Shown here one piece after another: positions 6,051-8,487 of a DNA stretch of 8,487 nucleotides (its first letter is position 1; every line of letters starts with the position of its first letter). A model generated the notes under the pieces. It searched no databases, was not told where the DNA came from, and was given only the letters and a program-made list of their open reading frames with translations. The position numbers and the translations under genes are program-made. This DNA is from Leptospira koniambonensis (GTDB lineage: Bacteria; Spirochaetota; Leptospiria; Leptospirales; Leptospiraceae): assembly GCF_004769555.1 (NCBI RefSeq), contig NZ_RQFY01000005.1, forward strand, positions 1-8,487. Direction: 5' to 3'.

Positions 6051-6767
6051 TCATATTCTGATAATTTTATTCGCAATAAGTTTACAAGAATCCTGATTAG
6101 AAAAAATGCCAATACGATTTATTTGAAGATCAACTAAATATTTACGAATTTCTTCCGCACTTGCTCTATTCCTTTTTAAATCAAATATATCCGCCGAATA
6201 GGCCTGGTATTCATCTCGTTGTTCAGTATAATTTATTCCTATTGGATCCCAATCATGCCAGAGAATTTCATCGATTGCTTTTAATTCTAGTAAATCATAT
6301 AATCGAACTATCTCTGCTTTAACATTTTTCAAATATTTACCAATAGAAACAGAAGCAACAACTTCAGAATATAAAGATTCTATTTGAAAATGATCGGCAA
6401 TTTTAAATGCTAAAGCAGGAATAAACCAGCCACTATCTTTGTCAAAGGGCGCAATCATATTTCCAGCAGAATTGTAAGTAATTTTTGCTACCAATTCAGC
6501 AAGAGCTAGAAATTCATACGGGTGAAAGTTATGGTTTTTAAGATTAAAGTCTCTTATATAATCAAACTGTTTTTTAGCTTCTAGCCAATTATGCTTATTA
6601 TTGATAATTTCAAATAAGTTGCTGACTTCATCCGGGATATCATGAATATATTTACTAAAACGCGATAGTATCAAACTCCCCCATATCGGCTTTATTGGAT
6701 TAGGAATTGATTCGAATATATCTTTTCCTTTTTCTGTAAGATCTTTGCTAAAATCTATATATTTCAT
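6051..6767 (-). CDS. Two-part 238-aa protein with WDPIG domain (cassette C8)
   Basis: No signal peptide is seen, so it is probably cytoplasmic. Residues 1-135 are helical, with the motif LAELVAKITYNSAGNMIAPFD then DSGWFIP (88-117). This resembles an uncharacterised N-terminal region common in small accessory proteins. Residues 160-238 form a separate unit: IDEILWHDWDPIGIN (165-179), RDEYQAYSADIF (184-195), a helix SAEEIRKYLVDLQINRIGI and a closing helix SCKLIANKII. This 'WDPIG...DEY...Y' arrangement recurs as a stand-alone small domain in accessory and polymorphic-toxin-immunity-like proteins and is similar to DUF1871; that assignment is from memory. The frame runs 16 codons further into attC9, but that part encodes repeat. 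ATG 6767 is only nine bases below the attC9 core and has no ribosome-binding site. Its function is unknown. Confidence 0.72.
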   Translation of the reverse strand: MKYIDFSKDLTEKGKDIFESIPNPIKPIWGSLILSRFSKYIHDIPDEVSNLFEIINNKHNWLEAKKQFDYIRDFNLKNHNFHPYEFLALAELVAKITYNSAGNMIAPFDKDSGWFIPALAFKIADHFQIESLYSEVVASVSIGKYLKNVKAEIVRLYDLLELKAIDEILWHDWDPIGINYTEQRDEYQAYSADIFDLKRNRASAEEIRKYLVDLQINRIGIFSNQDSCKLIANKIIRI

Positions 6768-6775
6768 AAAATGGC

Positions 6776-6920
6776 GCTTAACGACCAAGGTGTTCCGACG
6801 TTTTGCGTTTGGCACGAGCTTGCTATCGCAAGCGCAGTGACAAAGCGAAATGTGGCGTAGCCCGAGCGAGTGAGTCGCGCTAGCGATCTCCGAGCTTAGC
6901 GTCAGAGCCGAAAGTTAGGC
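6776..6920 (-). repeat. attC9, integron recombination site of cassette C9 (variant L'' arm)
   Basis: This 145-bp site is bounded by GCTTAAC (6776-6782) and GTTAGGC (6914-6920). The right arm reads GCGTCAGAGCCGAAAG, nearly the same as in attC2 and unlike the standard CGGAAGCACC, so the outer stem has a large internal mismatch. The hairpins GCTTGC TATC GCAAGC and GAGTCGC GCTA GCGATCTC are intact. Confidence 0.88.
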
Positions 6921-6927
6921 GACGGTT

Positions 6928-7404
6928 TTATCTTAAACGGTGAAGCTTTTCATCAATTTTATCAATGAACTGATGATATTTAATTGGCACAGCGTCTTTT
7001 GACGAATCAACCAACCAAAATCTTCGTTTTTCGCCAGATCCATATTCAATGTATAGCCCACCCTGATCATAAAAATCTGGACTTCCAATGACGTTATTTT
7101 TTTCGTCAAATAAATCTAATGGAAAATCAAGCGGCAATTCCTTTGTAACTTCATATTCACCTTCACCTCTACTTTCGAACTCTCCGCTGTAGAAAGAATC
7201 TCCGCTCAAAAGCTGCCCATTAGTATTCTTGAAAATTCTACTCGCTTGTATTTTATAAATGTTTATGCAATTCTTCTCACATTCTCCGGCAAAGGATCCA
7301 AATATTAAATAGTCAGTCCCCTTAAGAATTAAGCCTTTCTTCTGACAAGAAATCAATAGGAGCATTGAAGTTGCGTAAAATAAAGTATTTAGTATTTTTC
7401 TCAT
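6928..7404 (-). CDS. Hypothetical lipoprotein, 158 aa (cassette C9)
   Basis: The N-terminus MRKILNTLFYATSMLLLISC is a lipoprotein signal peptide: basic start, hydrophobic core and lipobox LIS-C with C20 lipidated. After a short linker the mature part has GTDYLIFGSFAGECEKNCINIYKI (29-52). This resembles an uncharacterised family of small exported proteins marked by 'FG-x-F-x-G-x-C...C-I-x-I-Y-K'; I recall the pattern but no function. The two Cys in GECEKNC could form a disulfide outside the cytoplasm. Residues 85-130 are rich in Asp, Gly and aromatics, as in a beta-rich fold. The protein is probably anchored to the inner or outer membrane. The stop is eight bases from the attC9 core and the start 33 bases from attC10, with no clear ribosome-binding site. 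Confidence 0.78.
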   Translation of the reverse strand: MRKILNTLFYATSMLLLISCQKKGLILKGTDYLIFGSFAGECEKNCINIYKIQASRIFKNTNGQLLSGDSFYSGEFESRGEGEYEVTKELPLDFPLDLFDEKNNVIGSPDFYDQGGLYIEYGSGEKRRFWLVDSSKDAVPIKYHQFIDKIDEKLHRLR

Positions 7405-7436
7405 TTTAAGATGACTAAATATTTTTTAAAACTGTC

Positions 7437-7577
7437 GCCTAACGACCAAGGTGTTCCGACGTTTGCGATGGCACGAGTTTGCTCTGCAAACGAAGTGACG
7501 GAAGTAAATGTGGCGTAGCCCAAGCGAGTGGGTTGCGAAGCAAGCCCCGAGCGGCGCGGAGGCACCGATAGTTATGC
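7437..7577 (-). repeat. attC10, integron recombination site of cassette C10
   Basis: This 141-bp site is bounded by GCCTAAC (7437-7443) and GTTATGC (7571-7577). The L boxes are GGTGTTCCG and CGGAGGCACC; the left arm is standard. The hairpins are GTTTGC TCT GCAAAC and GGGTTGC GAA GCAAGCCC. Its right core matches the left core of attC11, as expected for the two ends of one cassette. Confidence 0.92.
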
Positions 7578-7627
7578 GCAGTAAGCGCGCTCCTCTATAT
7601 ATAATGATTTTGCTTTATATAGAATTA

Positions 7628-8302
7628 CTAACGCCAAAAGTGCCACCACTTCTTCTCTTCTTTCCATTCAAGAACACTTTCAATGATTGAGTTTCCACTA
7701 TCTGGATCCGTACTGACTTTAATACCTATTGTTGATTCTCTTTCAATATCACTTCGACGGTCTATATAAGTCCATTTCCGCTTATCTTTATCGAATCCAG
7801 TAAAAACTATCTTTTCGGACAAGATCCAATTCAAAGTTCGCGTTAACACTCTATCGATACCAGGAAATACTTTCTCCCTTGATTTGCGATCATTCTTTAG
7901 ATATTTAAGTTCAGGAAAATAACTATCGTCACAAAGGGCGCCATAACCAAGGCCCAAATCTTCTAAGAAATCGTAGCCTGCACAATAATAATCATAAAAC
8001 ATGATTAGAATCATAGGTAGCCTTTCTGAGCCTTTTATTGCCTCTTCAAGCAGCTTAGCAATTTTTAATTTTTCAAATGACCCTTGATCAATATATCTTG
8101 TTAGAATGCTTTGAATTTCGTATTTAACTGACTTTTTACGATAATCTAAGGACATTAAGTCTAAATAATCATCTTGTGAAAGTAAACGTTCCAAGCCTTC
8201 GCTTTTGAATACCCAATCTTCAAATGCATGAATAGCAATGGATCCATATAACAAATCGTATATTTGCTCATTCAATTCCGAAAGAAAATTCTCGCTTTTC
8301 AT
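7628..8302 (-). CDS. Unknown 224-aa cytoplasmic protein (cassette C10)
   Basis: The protein is soluble, with no signal peptide or membrane segment. The N-terminal half is helical: QIYDLLYGSIAIHAFEDWVF (13-32), then LLSQDDYLDLMSLDYRKK (40-57) and YEIQSILTRYI (61-71). A conserved-looking block YDYYCAGYDFLEDLGLGYG lies at 103-121. The C-terminal third has many charged residues and ends EEKKWWHFWR. Proteins with this FEDW...YLDL...YDYYC-x-GY layout recur as orphan accessory genes, but I do not know a function and give none. The stop is TAG, 51 bases from the attC10 core, and ATG 8302 has no clear ribosome-binding site. A competing out-of-frame ATG inside the attC11 core (8346) opens a 25-codon frame that overlaps this start; it is probably not translated. 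Confidence 0.75.
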   Translation of the reverse strand: MKSENFLSELNEQIYDLLYGSIAIHAFEDWVFKSEGLERLLSQDDYLDLMSLDYRKKSVKYEIQSILTRYIDQGSFEKLKIAKLLEEAIKGSERLPMILIMFYDYYCAGYDFLEDLGLGYGALCDDSYFPELKYLKNDRKSREKVFPGIDRVLTRTLNWILSEKIVFTGFDKDKRKWTYIDRRSDIERESTIGIKVSTDPDSGNSIIESVLEWKEEKKWWHFWR

Positions 8303-8341
8303 TGAAGATCACTATTAAGAAAAATGCTGCGCGTTTATTGC

Positions 8342-8484
8342 GCATAACGACCGAGGTGTTCCGACGTTCGCAACGGCACGAGTTTGCCCATGCAAACGAA
8401 GTGACGGAAGCGAATGTGGCGAAGCCCAAGCGAGCGGGTTGCGTTAGCAAGCCCCGAGCGGAGAGGAGGCACCGATAGTTAGAC
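8342..8484 (-). repeat. attC11, integron recombination site of the next cassette
   Basis: This 143-bp site is bounded by GCATAAC (8342-8348) and GTTAGAC (8478-8484). The inner stem reads ACGTTCGC with GCGAATGT, another paired change against the TTTGC/GCAAA of other sites. The hairpins are GTTTGC CCAT GCAAAC and GGGTTGC GTTA GCAAGCCC. The site closes a cassette whose gene lies to the right of the window, so the array continues in that direction. Confidence 0.9.
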
Positions 8485-8487
8485 GAT

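Noticed and set aside
5861..6112. 83-codon minus frame across attC8
   Set aside because: Repeat-derived in the middle and overlaps the end of the 238-aa gene in another frame.
7508..7690. 60-codon plus-strand frame across attC10
   Set aside because: Begins in the repeat and runs antisense into the end of the 224-aa gene; no signal for a real start.
8268..8450. Minus frame across attC11 including an ATG in its core
   Set aside because: The N-terminal part is repeat; the 25 codons after the core ATG overlap the 224-aa gene start out of frame and have no ribosome-binding site.
120..8484. CRISPR array
   Set aside because: The repeats are about 140 bp with full genes between them, not 25-40 bp repeats with short spacers.
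120..8484. MITE or insertion-sequence family
   Set aside because: The outer cores match across the gene rather than within one repeat, all copies have the same orientation, and integron core and L-box features are present.
120..8484. Rho-independent terminators at the repeats
   Set aside because: The hairpins are not followed by T-runs on the minus strand. They may slow transcription, but dedicated terminators are not visible.

Overview
The window is a slice of an integron gene-cassette array. Eleven copies of a 137-159 bp GC-rich, hairpin-forming repeat (named attC1 to attC11 here, left to right) alternate with AT-rich genes, and every convincing gene is on the minus strand. Each repeat starts and ends with an integron core site (RYYYAAC ... 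GTTRRRY). It carries the asymmetric L box with one extra base expected of attC, in the orientation that fits minus-strand cassettes. No integrase or attI is present, so this is an internal part of a chromosomal or superintegron array, or an integrase-less attC cluster. The AT-rich genes, the permissive lipobox with Asn before Cys, and the attC type suggest a spirochaete, most likely Leptospira. That is an inference from the sequence, not a database result.

Layout, with cassette n meaning gene plus attCn just below it in coordinate: C0, N-terminus of an exported protein (1-96). C1, HNH nuclease fused to a ParB/DGQHR-like domain (267-1775). C2, unknown 187-aa protein (1977-2540). C3, small two-helix membrane protein (2785-3021) with a long leader. 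C4, higB-higA toxin-antitoxin operon (3402-4097) with its own palindromic operator. C5, 131-aa unknown (4330-4725). C6, 100-aa unknown (4923-5225). C7, YceK/YidQ-like lipoprotein (5501-5857). C8, 238-aa protein with a 'WDPIG' domain (6051-6767). C9, 158-aa lipoprotein (6928-7404). C10, 224-aa unknown (7628-8302). attC11 belongs to a cassette beyond the right edge.

The genes do not form a pathway. They are independent mobile cassettes with the usual mix for such arrays: a toxin-antitoxin pair that can stabilise the array, a likely nucleic-acid-targeting protein, exported or lipid-anchored proteins and orphans.

The most notable signal is in the junctions. The two ends of each cassette body are inverted repeats of each other. 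They match from the core site about 17-20 nt inward in most cassettes, with a sequence private to each cassette. At position 11 counted from the core G, the gene-start end always has A and the gene-end end always has G (10 of 10 cassettes; in C3 the A is at position 12 because of one inserted base). On the plus strand this makes a G.T wobble and on the minus strand an A.C mismatch. The complementarity therefore fits a folded plus (attC bottom) strand, and it would be joined into one stem only in the excised circle.
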